This document shows, one piece after another, positions 1 to 8,950 of a stretch of 64,000 bases of DNA; within the stretch, counting starts at the first letter, position 1; every line of letters begins with the position of its first letter. The DNA is from Flavobacterium sp. GTDB taxonomy: Bacteria; Bacteroidota; Bacteroidia; Flavobacteriales; Flavobacteriaceae. Under the pieces are notes generated by a model. That model ran no database searches. It was not told where the DNA came from and saw only the letters and a list, made by a program, of their open reading frames with translations. The stretch is from assembly GCF_027484705.1 (NCBI RefSeq), contig NZ_JAIXSL010000011.1:62001-126000 (forward strand). Reading direction: 5' to 3'. The position numbers and the translations under genes are program-made.

Positions 1-1807
1 CGGGAACCTGCATGTTGACGGTAAAACTTCTCGATTCGTTAGGAAGCAGGTTGGTAAAATTATAGGTAAAACCTGTCGCATTCGAAACCGTTCCGGCTTG
101 TGAAACCGATATAATGGAAACTAAATTGTCTTTAGTGAAAGTCACAGTTCCAGATGGTATAGCGACATTTCCGGCGTTGCGATAAGTGACATAATTGAAA
201 TAAGTAAAACCAGGTCTTGGCGAAACACCATAAGGATAAATCACAATTTCAAGGTCTTTGAACGGCGTCACGGTTACGGCAAAATAATAAGTCGTGATGC
301 CAGAACCATTGGCTACAGTAATGTTGTTATAAGTGGCATTAGTGACTGTGTATTGTCCTGCATTGGCCGGATTTACGGTATAACTCAAATCATAAGAAGT
401 AGCCGGATTGCTTTCATATAAGTAATATTCGCCATTGGAAGCAACGTTGTTCACGATGCCGTTGTTGTTAATTTCATAATGATACTCGCCTAACGGGAAG
501 TTCTGCTCAGAAGCATCTTTGATGCCGTTGCTGTTGGCATCAAGGAACGCCACCAATCGGATGCCGTCGGACACATTCAAAGTTGAAGTTGCCGCCGCTA
601 CTGCAGTCACCGTTCCGACACCTGAACCAGTTCCGGTCGCGGTGATTGATTTGTATACATAACCTGCATTGATGTCATTTTGCGTCAGCGGATAAGTGGC
701 TGAGAAAGTCGTAGTATCGGTAGCTCCGGCTGCCAAGTTAATCGGATCGCCTGTAACGTTTAGCCCAAGGCTGCCAACAATAACGTCCGTCAGATTACAT
801 GAACTAAGGTTCTTGACGCTGATATCGTAATTGATGATGTCGCCTACATTAGTAATGCCATCAGAATTAAAATCTACATAATTCGCCGTCAGTGTCGTAC
901 TCAGATAGCCGACTTCAATCTGTAATGGAGGAGAAAAACAACCACTACCGTTCGCTACGTTGAGCGTGTATTTTCCTGGAGCAATTCCGGTCAGTGTAGT
1001 CACGACACCACTACCGGTCTTAATAATGTTTCCATTGCTGTATATATTCCATGTGCCTACCGCAGGTAATCCTGATAATTGTATGGTTGCCGCGGCGCTA
1101 AAACAAGACGGTTGCGTGATATTGGCTACAGGCGTACTTACCGAACAGCCGATACTGACTGCAGCGAAACCAGTAGCGCAATTGCCAGGGTTGGCATTTT
1201 CACAGACGAAATAGTTGATCGTATAAGTGCCTGCAGGTGCCGGCCCATTGGAAAAGACGACACTGCCATTTTCATTGATTGAAAGATAATTGCTCGTAGA
1301 GGAAACCTGCGTAATGGAAACCTGCGACAAAGTCAGCGGCAAATCATTCAGCGTGTCGTTCGCTAAAATGTCCTGAATCACCACTACCGCAGCGGAACCA
1401 TTCGGCGTATTGGTGTAATCCTTTACGGTACGAATCTGGTTCGGAACCACGTTCACATAAATGTCGGCTTCAGTGCAATTGAAGGGACTACCGATTTCAC
1501 AGATCTGATAGCCTAAGTAATAACTGCCAATAGGAGCAGGGCCGTTGAACACCAAAGATCCTGTAGCTGTATTGATCGAAAAATAACTACTCGTAGAAGA
1601 AATCTGTGAAATCGAAACCTGAGAAATAGTCAGCGGAAAGCCGTTGAGGCTGTCATTGCTTAAAAGGTCCTGAATGACTACAGTGGAGCCATTGCTGTTG
1701 ATTACTGAACCGATGTCAGTATTTGCGACGATTTGGGAAAAGACAGCATTGCTGAAAAATCCGGAAATGAGCAAGAGAAATCCTAAAAACAAGTAATTTT
1801 TTTTCAT
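1..1807 (-). CDS. large secreted repeat protein, N-terminal part (cut by window edge)
   Basis: The reading frame is open from the ATG at 1805-1807 down to base 1, so about 600 N-terminal residues are visible and the C-terminus is missing. It starts MKKNYLFLGFLLLISGFF, a signal peptide. Two tandem copies of a roughly 100-residue module follow, each with an IQD(L/I)L.ND(S/T)LN motif and ending in a Cys pair. A DUF11-like conserved-repeat region and an AFLDANSNGIKD segment come next. The last ~200 residues align by eye with the protein at 62080-64000, which ends in a T9SS sorting domain, so the same ending is expected here. Likely a cell-surface or secreted structural protein; no enzymatic motif seen. 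Confidence 0.85.
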   Translation of the reverse strand, partial: MKKNYLFLGFLLLISGFFSNAVFSQIVANTDIGSVINSNGSTVVIQDLLSNDSLNGFPLTISQVSISQISSTSSYFSINTATGSLVFNGPAPIGSYYLGYQICEIGSPFNCTEADIYVNVVPNQIRTVKDYTNTPNGSAAVVVIQDILANDTLNDLPLTLSQVSITQVSSTSNYLSINENGSVVFSNGPAPAGTYTINYFVCENANPGNCATGFAAVSIGCSVSTPVANITQPSCFSAAATIQLSGLPAVGTWNIYSNGNIIKTGSGVVTTLTGIAPGKYTLNVANGSGCFSPPLQIEVGYLSTTLTANYVDFNSDGITNVGDIINYDISVKNLSSCNLTDVIVGSLGLNVTGDPINLAAGATDTTTFSATYPLTQNDINAGYVYKSITATGTGSGVGTVTAVAAATSTLNVSDGIRLVAFLDANSNGIKDASEQNFPLGEYHYEINNNGIVNNVASNGEYYLYESNPATSYDLSYTVNPANAGQYTVTNATYNNITVANGSGITTYYFAVTVTPFKDLEIVIYPYGVSPRPGFTYFNYVTYRNAGNVAIPSGTVTFTKDNLVSIISVSQAGTVSNATGFTYNFTNLLPNESRSFTVNMQVP

Positions 1808-1908
1808 GGCCTAAGAGTTTAATTCTCAAATGTATGAAAAAGACTTTACAGTAAGATTGAATATTTGCTGTCAATTAGAATTTGACGGTTTCGGATTAGA
1901 ATTCGCAA

Positions 1909-2346
1909 TTATTTCAGATAAAGACAATGATTATAGTAATCAATAATCGCTTTTCCTTCCAATAGTACGTCCGCGCCGATAATGCCCTGAACAGGTTTCG
2001 ATTTGTGCTGTACCAAGGCTTCATTCACATGCGACAAATCGAAAATCACGAGGTGGAAGTTTTTATTTTTCCAACGCCCAATCTGCAACTGATTGCCTGT
2101 AGCGAGCTGCGTAAACATTCCCGTGGCGCCGGCTCCGGCTGCTTTTGTTGTTGATTTTGAAGCCGTGAGCCCGAACAGTTCGATGCATTCAAAACCCACG
2201 CAACTGTTGCTCGCGCCGGTATCGAGGATGAAATTTCCACGGACGCCATTGATGCTTGCCTTCATCAGCAAATGCTGCGTTTTGGTTACTTTAAACCGAA
2301 TTTTCTTATACTTTTCCTTCTTAAGAAGGTCCTGGAGGTTTTTCAT
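1909..2346 (-). CDS. retropepsin-like aspartic protease family protein
   Basis: The 145-residue protein carries the single aspartic-protease signature ILDTGASNS with the catalytic Asp at residue 42. A later IIGADVLLEGKAIIDY segment matches the hydrophobic-hydrophobic-Gly motif of clan AA proteases. One DTG per chain implies a homodimer, as in retropepsins. No signal peptide or membrane segment is visible, so it is probably cytoplasmic. It is transcribed toward the edge gene and divergently from tatD. The natural substrate is unknown. Start is the ATG at 2344-2346. The fold is fairly secure, the activity only inferred. Confidence 0.75.
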   Translation of the reverse strand: MKNLQDLLKKEKYKKIRFKVTKTQHLLMKASINGVRGNFILDTGASNSCVGFECIELFGLTASKSTTKAAGAGATGMFTQLATGNQLQIGRWKNKNFHLVIFDLSHVNEALVQHKSKPVQGIIGADVLLEGKAIIDYYNHCLYLK

Positions 2347-2404
2347 TTTTGATGGCTAAGCCGTAAAGGTCGCAAAGTTTTAGGAAATAGGGGGTTTAAT
2401 ATCG

Positions 2405-2412
2405 TAATTTTG
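2405..2412 (+). promoter_or_regulatory. Bacteroidetes -7 promoter motif upstream of tatD
   Basis: TAATTTTG matches the Bacteroidetes -7 consensus TAnnTTTG and lies 27 bp before the chosen tatD ATG. A good -33 element is not evident, so this rests on one motif. Confidence 0.4.
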
Positions 2413-2439
2413 GCCTTTAAAAAATTTGTATTTCCAAAC

Positions 2440-3207
2440 ATGATTGTTACCGATACCCATACGCACCTTTATAGCGAAGAATTCGAACAGGACCGAAATG
2501 AAATGATGCAACGAGCCATCGATGCCGGCGTTTCACGCTTTTTTGTTCCTGCCATCGATTCCACTTGCACCCAATCCATGTACGATTTGGAGCAAAACTA
2601 TCCCGAAAATGTTTTCCTGATGATGGGCTTGCATCCGACTTACGTGAAAGACAATTACAAAACGGAATTGCAGCATGTCGAAACCGAACTTTCCAAACGG
2701 AAATTCTATGCGATTGGCGAAATCGGCATCGATCTTTATTGGGACAAAACACATCTCAAAGAACAACAGGATGCTTTCCGCCATCAAATCAAACTTGCGA
2801 AACAATACCGTTTGCCGATTGTCATTCATTGCAGAGAAGCATTCGATGAGATTTTTGAAATCCTCGAAGAAGCCAAGTCGCCCGAATTGTTCGGCATTTT
2901 TCATTGTTTTACCGGAACTTATGAGCAGGCTTTGCGCGCCATTTCGTTCAACATGAAATTGGGCATCGGCGGCGTAGTCACTTTCAAGAACGGCAAAATC
3001 GACCAGTTCCTTCATCAAATTGATTTGCAACATATCGTTTTAGAAACCGATTCGCCATATTTGGCGCCCCTTCCGTACAGAGGCAAACGCAATGAAAGCA
3101 GTTACATCGTAAATGTAGTGGACAAACTGGCCGAGATTTACCAGATGCCGTCAAATGAAATTGCTCGAATCACCACCGAAAACAGTAAAGCCGTTTTTGG
3201 GATTTAA
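2440..3207 (+). CDS. tatD: TatD family metal-dependent hydrolase (DNase)
   Basis: 255 residues beginning MIVTDTHTHLY. The TatD metal site is complete: HxH (residues 7 and 9), Glu of GEIGIDLYW (about 94), His of IVIHCREA (about 129), His of FHCFTG (about 155) and Asp of ETDSPYLAP (about 204). Family members act as 3'-5' nucleases or other phosphoesterases in the cytoplasm. The frame is open upstream to a TTG at 2410, but that would add FKKFVFP-like residues before the conserved first strand, so the ATG at 2440 is preferred. It is followed 66 bp later by an acyltransferase gene on the same strand. Confidence 0.92.
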   Translation: MIVTDTHTHLYSEEFEQDRNEMMQRAIDAGVSRFFVPAIDSTCTQSMYDLEQNYPENVFLMMGLHPTYVKDNYKTELQHVETELSKRKFYAIGEIGIDLYWDKTHLKEQQDAFRHQIKLAKQYRLPIVIHCREAFDEIFEILEEAKSPELFGIFHCFTGTYEQALRAISFNMKLGIGGVVTFKNGKIDQFLHQIDLQHIVLETDSPYLAPLPYRGKRNESSYIVNVVDKLAEIYQMPSNEIARITTENSKAVFGI

Positions 3208-3273
3208 TCTAAAAAAGAAGCCCAAGATGTCAATAAATTTTGTTCTTTTGTTAAACTAAAATGAATTTTTAAG

Positions 3274-4410
3274 ATGCAGAAATTTGATGCGATTCGCCCG
3301 TTTTATGACGCGGAAGTCAACCAAGGGATTCGTTCCTCTGTGAATCATCCGATGATGAAAGCGCTGATGAATTTTACTTTTCCGGACACTCCGGATGAAG
3401 TCTGGAAAGAACAGTTGTTAAAAACACATTCCATCCGAGATTTTCAATGCAATTTCATATACGAATCGATACAACGCGTTTTGCAGAAAACCTCTGACGG
3501 ACTTTCGACTTCAGGGTTTGAAAAACTTGAAAAAAATACCGCTTATCTTTTCATCTCGAACCACCGCGATATTATCCTCGACACTTCTTTGCTCAACGCA
3601 GCGCTTTTTGAACATGGTTTGGTGATGACCGCTTCGGCGATTGGCGACAATCTGGTTAAGAAATCGTTTTTGCTGACGCTTTCCAAACTCAATCGTAATT
3701 TTTTAGTATTGAGAGGTTTATCGCCTCGGGAATTGCTGCAAAGTTCCAAACTCATTGCGGAATACATCAGGCAACTGATACGCCGTGAAAACCGTTCGGT
3801 CTGGATTGCCCAGCGCGAAGGAAGAACCAAAGACGGCAACGATGCGACGCACAGTGGTGTGTTGAAAATGCTCGCCATGGCAGCCGATGGGGAAAATCTC
3901 ATGGATTATTTCAAAAAGATCAAAGTCGTTCCGGTTTCGATTTCGTATGAATACGACCCGACTGACGCTTTAAAGATGCCGCAATTGATGGCCGAAGCGA
4001 ACAACGAGATTTACATCAAAGAAAAGAATGAAGATTTCATGACGTTGCTCAGCGGGATTATGGGCCAAAAGAAACACATCCACATTCATATTGGTGATGT
4101 CCTCAACAGCGAACTCAATCAGATTGCTCAGGAAAACGACAATTCCAACAAGCAAATACAAGCTTTGGCGCAAGTCATTGACGATTCGATTCTCAACAGT
4201 TATAAGCTTTGGCCGACGAATTATATCGCCTATGACCTGCTTCATAAAACCAACATTTACGAGTCCTATTATACCGAAAACGAGAAGAAACTTTTCGAGA
4301 AAAGGCTTGACATCAAAATCGATCAGGACAATCCGATTGCTTTAGAAGGATTTTTGAATATGTATGCGAATCCGGTGGTCAATAAAATGAAATATCAAAA
4401 TGCTCACTAA
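3274..4410 (+). CDS. PlsB-like lysophospholipid/glycerol-phosphate acyltransferase family protein
   Basis: 378 residues without a signal peptide or clear membrane span. The acyltransferase block I reads SNHRDIILD (His at 97). This is H-x5-D rather than the textbook H-x4-D, although HRD itself could supply a nearby Asp. Block II is represented by FLVLRG, block III by AQREGRTKDGND (compare EGGRSRTG in PlsB) and block IV by VVPVSISYEYDP. Expected role: transfer of an acyl chain to a glycerophosphate or related acceptor on the inner membrane. Its stop overlaps the asparaginase start by 11 bp, so the two are probably co-transcribed and translationally coupled. Confidence 0.75.
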   Translation: MQKFDAIRPFYDAEVNQGIRSSVNHPMMKALMNFTFPDTPDEVWKEQLLKTHSIRDFQCNFIYESIQRVLQKTSDGLSTSGFEKLEKNTAYLFISNHRDIILDTSLLNAALFEHGLVMTASAIGDNLVKKSFLLTLSKLNRNFLVLRGLSPRELLQSSKLIAEYIRQLIRRENRSVWIAQREGRTKDGNDATHSGVLKMLAMAADGENLMDYFKKIKVVPVSISYEYDPTDALKMPQLMAEANNEIYIKEKNEDFMTLLSGIMGQKKHIHIHIGDVLNSELNQIAQENDNSNKQIQALAQVIDDSILNSYKLWPTNYIAYDLLHKTNIYESYYTENEKKLFEKRLDIKIDQDNPIALEGFLNMYANPVVNKMKYQNAH

Positions 4411-5428
4411 GCCGAACATTCTGCTGATTTATACCGGTGGAACCATTGGTATGATGAAGGATTTTGAAACCGGAGCCTTGAAGGCGTTCAATTTCAGCAA
4501 ACTTTTGCATAAAATCCCCGAACTCAAACAACTCGATTGCCAGATTGAAACCATTTCGTTTGAAACTCCGATTGATTCCTCGAATATGAATCCGTCGAAA
4601 TGGGTCAAAATTGCCGCGATGATTGAGGAACATTACACCCAATTTGACGGTTTTGTCGTGCTTCACGGATCTGATACGATGTCTTATTCCGCGTCTGCAT
4701 TGAGCTTCATGCTGGAGAATCTAACGAAACCTGTGGTCTTTACAGGCTCGCAATTGCCGATTGGAGATTTGCGCACGGATGCCAAAGAAAACCTCATTAC
4801 GGCCATACAAATCGCGTCGTTGCAACACAAAGGTAAACCGGTGATCAATGAAGTCTGTCTGTATTTTGAATACAAATTGCACCGCGGCAACCGCACTACG
4901 AAAATCAATGCGGAACATTTCAATGCGTTCACCTCGCCGAACTATTCGCCGCTCGCGGAATCGGGCGTACACCTCAAAGTGAATCACCACCTGATTTTGC
5001 CAAAAAACAGCAACAAGAAACTCATCGTCCACAAGGAACTCGATGACAATGTCGTGGTTTTAAAAATTTTCCCGGGCATCAACGAAAATGTCCTGACATC
5101 AATATTAAATATCCCCAACCTCAAAGGGATGATTCTCGAAACTTATGGTTCCGGAAATGCGCCTTCGGAAGAATGGTTCCTTGCTGCTTTGAAGAAAGCC
5201 ATCAAAAAAGGGCTGCACATCGTTAATGTCACCCAATGTTCTGGTGGCAGTGTCAATATGGGGCAATATGAAACGAGTACCGGACTCAAAAAAATCGGCG
5301 TTATTTCAGGCAAAAACAGCACTACGGAAGCGGCGGTCACCAAGTTAATGTATCTTCTGGGGCAGCAGGTTTCGCCGAATGTTTTCAAAACGATTTTTGA
5401 AACTTCTTTGCGTGGAGAATTATCCTAA
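4400..5428 (+). CDS. ansA: type I L-asparaginase
   Basis: 342 residues, the usual size. The N-terminal nucleophile motif IYTGGTIGMM contains Thr12, and the second catalytic motif LHGSDTMSYSAS carries Thr93 and Asp92. FTGSQLPIG and DAKEN (the catalytic Lys) follow, all diagnostic of asparaginase/glutaminase. There is no signal peptide, fitting the cytoplasmic type I enzyme that hydrolyses L-asparagine to aspartate and ammonia. The ATG lies inside the end of the upstream acyltransferase gene, indicating coupled translation. tRNA-Ser follows 63 bp downstream. Confidence 0.93.
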   Translation: MLTKPNILLIYTGGTIGMMKDFETGALKAFNFSKLLHKIPELKQLDCQIETISFETPIDSSNMNPSKWVKIAAMIEEHYTQFDGFVVLHGSDTMSYSASALSFMLENLTKPVVFTGSQLPIGDLRTDAKENLITAIQIASLQHKGKPVINEVCLYFEYKLHRGNRTTKINAEHFNAFTSPNYSPLAESGVHLKVNHHLILPKNSNKKLIVHKELDDNVVVLKIFPGINENVLTSILNIPNLKGMILETYGSGNAPSEEWFLAALKKAIKKGLHIVNVTQCSGGSVNMGQYETSTGLKKIGVISGKNSTTEAAVTKLMYLLGQQVSPNVFKTIFETSLRGELS

Positions 5429-5491
5429 AAAATAGCTTTTTTAATTTCTGTAACTGAAAATTTTTACGGTTCTTTGCAGCCGCAAAACTAT

Positions 5492-5578
5492 AGAGAGGTG
5501 TCCGAGTGGTTGAAGGAGCAAGCCTGGAAAGTTTGTATATGGGTAACTGTATCGTGGGTTCGAATCCCATCCTCTCTG
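5492..5578 (+). tRNA. tRNA-Ser (GGA anticodon)
   Basis: The acceptor stem AGAGAGG (5492-5498) pairs with CCTCTCT (5571-5577). The anticodon stem CAAGC/GTTTG holds loop CTGGAAA, giving anticodon GGA for serine UCC/UCU codons. A long variable arm typical of class II tRNA-Ser and a GTTCGAATC T-loop follow. CCA is not encoded. A strong hairpin terminator begins six bases after the discriminator base. Confidence 0.97.
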
Positions 5579-5583
5579 CGATA

Positions 5584-5607
5584 AAACCGAAGCGTGAGCT
5601 TCGGTTT
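5584..5607 (+). terminator. rho-independent terminator after tRNA-Ser
   Basis: Perfect 10-bp stem AAACCGAAGC (5584-5593) / GCTTCGGTTT (5598-5607) with a GTGA loop, followed by further T residues. Confidence 0.9.
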
Positions 5608-5667
5608 TTCTATTTAAGAAAATGTGTTGAAAGTTCACTTTCATAAACATTTTCTTAAATAGAAAAA
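5605..5667. repeat. 21-bp perfect inverted repeat (long hairpin)
   Basis: The arms 5605-5625 and 5647-5667 are exact reverse complements over 21 bases. The 21-base spacer holds a second small stem, TGAAAG (5628-5633) / CTTTCA (5638-5643). The structure overlaps the 3' side of the tRNA terminator and the T-tract of the minus-strand hairpin at 5668-5684. It may be a bidirectional insulator or the relic of a small palindromic element. Confidence 0.8.
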
Positions 5668-5684
5668 AGCCTTTGCAAAAGGCT
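5668..5684 (-). terminator. minus-strand hairpin terminator
   Basis: AGCCTTT (5668-5674) pairs with AAAGGCT (5678-5684) around a GCA loop. On the minus strand it is followed by a run of T. It would end any transcript of the doubtful minus-strand ORF at 5791-6045. Confidence 0.6.
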
Positions 5685-5790
5685 GGGTTTTATCGACAGA
5701 CGCCCCCGCCAGGGATCACCACAGGTAATCCCAAATCAAGCAAATCCATATAATAACACCTTTTTCTCCCTACACCTATTACAGACGTCA

Positions 5791-6045
5791 CTATTCCTTC
5801 CTCCTCATTTTTATCGAAAACCATCCCAGCACTAAAATGATCAAACCCATTATTACCCAAACCCTTGTCATATTTTTGAAAAGCGGTGCTGTTTCGAGGG
5901 CTTTTTCTTTTTCTATGGTCAATTCTTCACCCAGTTCCAATACTGTCAACGTCACGGGTAATTTGTCCGTGAAGCGTTCTATGTAATATTGATGGCTTGA
6001 AACAATTATCAATTTTTGTGTAAACGATGCTCCTCTAAATTTCAA
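5791..6045 (-). pseudogene. possible gene remnant: C-terminal membrane-anchor fragment
   Basis: An 84-codon frame with no ATG near its beginning (only TTG at 6045) and an in-frame stop 21 bp further upstream. The last 30 residues look like a real membrane anchor: one hydrophobic helix (VWVIMGLIILVLGWFSI) followed by a positively charged KMRRKE tail. The preceding acidic/lysine stretch looks extracytoplasmic. This would suit the 3' end of a membrane protein whose 5' part has been lost. No family recognised. It could equally be chance. Confidence 0.3.
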
Positions 6046-6162
6046 CGTTAGTATACTGAAAGATTACACAAGTACATTGGCTGAAATACTGATTTTGATT
6101 TGGTTTATTATTGCATTATAAATCTAAAATTCTGAATCCATCCCTAATTCCTCTGAATGAAG

Positions 6163-6192
6163 TTGAAGTATTCAATACTTTATATATGTTTG
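6163..6192 (+). promoter_or_regulatory. promoter of the RCC1-repeat T9SS gene
   Basis: TTG (6163-6165), a 19-bp spacer, then TATGTTTG (6185-6192) match the Bacteroidetes sigma consensus TTG-N19-TAnnTTTG exactly. The predicted leader is about 100 bases and AT-rich. Confidence 0.7.
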
Positions 6193-6298
6193 CAATCCAA
6201 AATGAAGTAATTTCTGAAAAATTATGACAGTAATAATGTGTTGGTTTTCAAAAGTTAAATACAATAATTTGAATTCTAAATAAAAACAAAAAAACAAT

Positions 6299-8950
6299 AT
6301 GAAAAGAATCATTACCCTTTTATTGGTGTTCTTGAGCCTGCAAATGTCGGCACAATGTATTCAAAAAGTCGGTGCCGGATCATCCTGTACTTTTGTAATT
6401 AAAACCGATGGTACGCTTTGGGCTTGGGGTCGCAATAATTACGGACAGTTAGGCATTGGTTCTGTAGTGAATGCTACTGCAAAAACTAGGGTCGGCACGG
6501 CCTCGAACTGGCAAAGCGTAGAAGGAGGACAATTCCATACCGCAGCAATCAAAGCCGACGGTTCGCTCTGGACCTGGGGCTTCAACGCGAGCGGACAATT
6601 GGGCATCAACAGTACGACCAATAGCAGCGTCCCTGTGCAGGTTTCGGGCGGTAATGTCTGGAAAAGCGTGGCGGCAGGATATGACCATACGGTCGCCATA
6701 CGCACTGATGGTTCCATGTACGGTTGGGGACTCAACGATCACGGTCAGGTTGGCGACGGAACCGGCACCAACAGAAACCTACCCGTGCGCATTGGTACCG
6801 GCACGAATTGGGCAAGCGTAGCTGCCGGAAACAATGTTACGGTAGCCGTAAAAACCGATGGTACGCTTTGGGGCTGGGGCGAAAGCAGTCAGGTTGGCGA
6901 CGGGACTACAGCTGATAAACGTTCCCCTGTTCAGCTAGGCACCGACACCAATTGGAAAAGCGTTTCGCGCGGCGTCACCCATACACTTGCATTAAAAACT
7001 GACGGTACGCTTTGGGCTTGGGGAACCAACGGCAAAGGACAATTGGGAATAGGTTCTACCGCAGGAGGCTTGTTGCCACCAGTACAAGTCGGAACCGATA
7101 CCGATTGGGAAAGCATTAAGGCAGGATTCTTTTCGAGCATGGGCAGAAAAACTGATGGCACCATCTGGTCATGGGGCCAAGGCGGATTCTATCAGTTGGG
7201 ACAGGGGACAAGTACAGCAAGTGTATTGGTTCCTACGCAGATTGGTACCGATACCGACTGGCAGTTCATCACTATAGGCTCAAGTTCTTTGTTTAACCAA
7301 GCCGTAAAAAATGACGGTACCTTATGGACCTGGGGTTACAACAATTATTCGCAATTGGGCGACGGGCTGACCGCCGCGCTTCCGGTACCCACATTCATTT
7401 CTTGTCCTGCAAGTATCAGCTTAACCGAAACGGCTTGCGACAGCTATACCTGGGCCACCAACGGAACTACATACACCCAAAGCGGACTTTATGTTGATCC
7501 GGTTACGAATAATGACCTGCATCTGACTATCAACTACAATACAGCAACAACCATCGATGAAACTGCTTGTGAAACCTATACTTGGGATGCTAATGGAACC
7601 ACCTATACTGAAAGCGGAACTTACACCAATACAACCAGCAACGCATCAGGTTGTACCGATACAAAGACCTTGCATTTAACCATCAACCGCAATACCGCGT
7701 CAAGTATCGATCAAATGGCTTGTGAAAGCTATACTTGGGATGCCAACGGAACCACATACACCGAAAGCGGAACGTACACCAACATCACAACCAATGCATC
7801 AGGATGTACAGAAACAACGACATTGCATTTAACCATCGATACCAATACAACCACAACCATCAATGAAGCCGCTTGTGAAACCTATACTTGGGACGCCAAC
7901 GGAACCACCTACACCGAAAGCGGAACCTATACGAATGTGATCACCGGCGCCTCAGGCTGTACGAATACTACAACGTTGCATTTAACCATCAACCACAATA
8001 CTGAAGCCTCCATTGATGAAACCGCTTGCTCCTATTACATCTGGGCGGCCAACGGAACCATTTACACCGAAAGCGGAACTTACACCAACATCACGACAAG
8101 TGCATCAGGATGTACCCATACGGCTACACTGAATTTGATCGTAGACATGGATTCATTAGGAACTCAGGAGGAAGCGGCGTGCGACAGTTATTTGTGGTCC
8201 GTCAACGGAGTAACGTACACCGAAAGCGGAACGTATACCAATACCGTAACAACACCATCAGGTTGTGTGCATCTAACGGAATTATACCTTACAATCAACC
8301 ACAGCACAGCATCAACGGCTACCGAAACGGCTTGTGGCAGTTATACCTGGGCAGCCAACGGAAATATATATACCGATAGCGGAACGTACACCAATGTCAC
8401 AACAAATGCCTCAGGCTGCACCGATACCGCTACTTTGAACCTTACGATCAATACTGTCGAAATGCCAATCGGAGAATCGAACCAATCCGTTACAGCCGAT
8501 GTTGCTGCTGGCGCCACGCTTGCCAATCTTGTCGTAAGTCCTACCACTATTTTATGGTATGCTTCATTGGCAGAAGCTTTGACGCATGAAAATCCAATAG
8601 CAACCACTACAGCGTTAACGGATGGCAATATCTATTATGCGGTCAATGCGGTCGACGGTTGTTACAGCGATCCGCTTGCAATATCCGTTTCAGTGACGCT
8701 CGCTAGCGATGTTTTCAACGATAACCGCTTCAGTATATACCCGAATCCGACTTCAGGTTTGATTTATATAAAATATGCAAAAGACATTACCACAATATCG
8801 GTTGTTAACTTGTTAGGGCAACAAGTCATGGCAAAGTCAATCAACAACCGCGAAGCTACCGTCGATATCTCGGCCTTAGATCGAGGGACTTATTTCCTGA
8901 AAATTAATGCTGACCAGCAGGTTAAAACCGTCAAAATCATCAAAGAATAG
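6299..8950 (+). CDS. secreted RCC1-propeller protein with seven Cys-rich repeats and T9SS sorting domain
   Basis: 883 residues. A signal peptide (MKRIITLLLVFLSLQMSAQ) is followed by seven RCC1-type blades to about residue 375. Each has a (T/S)(L/I/M)(W/Y).WG.....(Q)(L/V)G core, enough for a closed seven-bladed propeller. Seven repeats of about 48 residues then run to about 719, each starting (T/A/M)AC.(S/T)Y.W..NG..YT.SG.Y and containing an SGC motif, so two Cys per repeat. An Ig-like segment and a C-terminal type A sorting domain (YPNPTSGLIYI..., ending VKTVKIIKE) complete it. Likely a surface or secreted binding/adhesion protein; the ligand is unknown. It stands alone with its own promoter. 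Confidence 0.9.
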   Translation: MKRIITLLLVFLSLQMSAQCIQKVGAGSSCTFVIKTDGTLWAWGRNNYGQLGIGSVVNATAKTRVGTASNWQSVEGGQFHTAAIKADGSLWTWGFNASGQLGINSTTNSSVPVQVSGGNVWKSVAAGYDHTVAIRTDGSMYGWGLNDHGQVGDGTGTNRNLPVRIGTGTNWASVAAGNNVTVAVKTDGTLWGWGESSQVGDGTTADKRSPVQLGTDTNWKSVSRGVTHTLALKTDGTLWAWGTNGKGQLGIGSTAGGLLPPVQVGTDTDWESIKAGFFSSMGRKTDGTIWSWGQGGFYQLGQGTSTASVLVPTQIGTDTDWQFITIGSSSLFNQAVKNDGTLWTWGYNNYSQLGDGLTAALPVPTFISCPASISLTETACDSYTWATNGTTYTQSGLYVDPVTNNDLHLTINYNTATTIDETACETYTWDANGTTYTESGTYTNTTSNASGCTDTKTLHLTINRNTASSIDQMACESYTWDANGTTYTESGTYTNITTNASGCTETTTLHLTIDTNTTTTINEAACETYTWDANGTTYTESGTYTNVITGASGCTNTTTLHLTINHNTEASIDETACSYYIWAANGTIYTESGTYTNITTSASGCTHTATLNLIVDMDSLGTQEEAACDSYLWSVNGVTYTESGTYTNTVTTPSGCVHLTELYLTINHSTASTATETACGSYTWAANGNIYTDSGTYTNVTTNASGCTDTATLNLTINTVEMPIGESNQSVTADVAAGATLANLVVSPTTILWYASLAEALTHENPIATTTALTDGNIYYAVNAVDGCYSDPLAISVSVTLASDVFNDNRFSIYPNPTSGLIYIKYAKDITTISVVNLLGQQVMAKSINNREATVDISALDRGTYFLKINADQQVKTVKIIKE

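Noticed and set aside
2410..2439. TTG start for tatD
   Set aside because: It would add ten residues ahead of the conserved DTHTHLY strand; the ATG at 2440 fits the family.
7854..8455. Open frames in other phases of the RCC1 gene repeats (Cys/Arg-rich)
   Set aside because: They arise from the repetitive DNA of the real gene on the same strand and have no start signal.
7380..8460. CRISPR-like spacing of repeated units
   Set aside because: About 145-bp period lies inside one reading frame and codes for the 48-residue Cys-pair repeat; not a CRISPR array.
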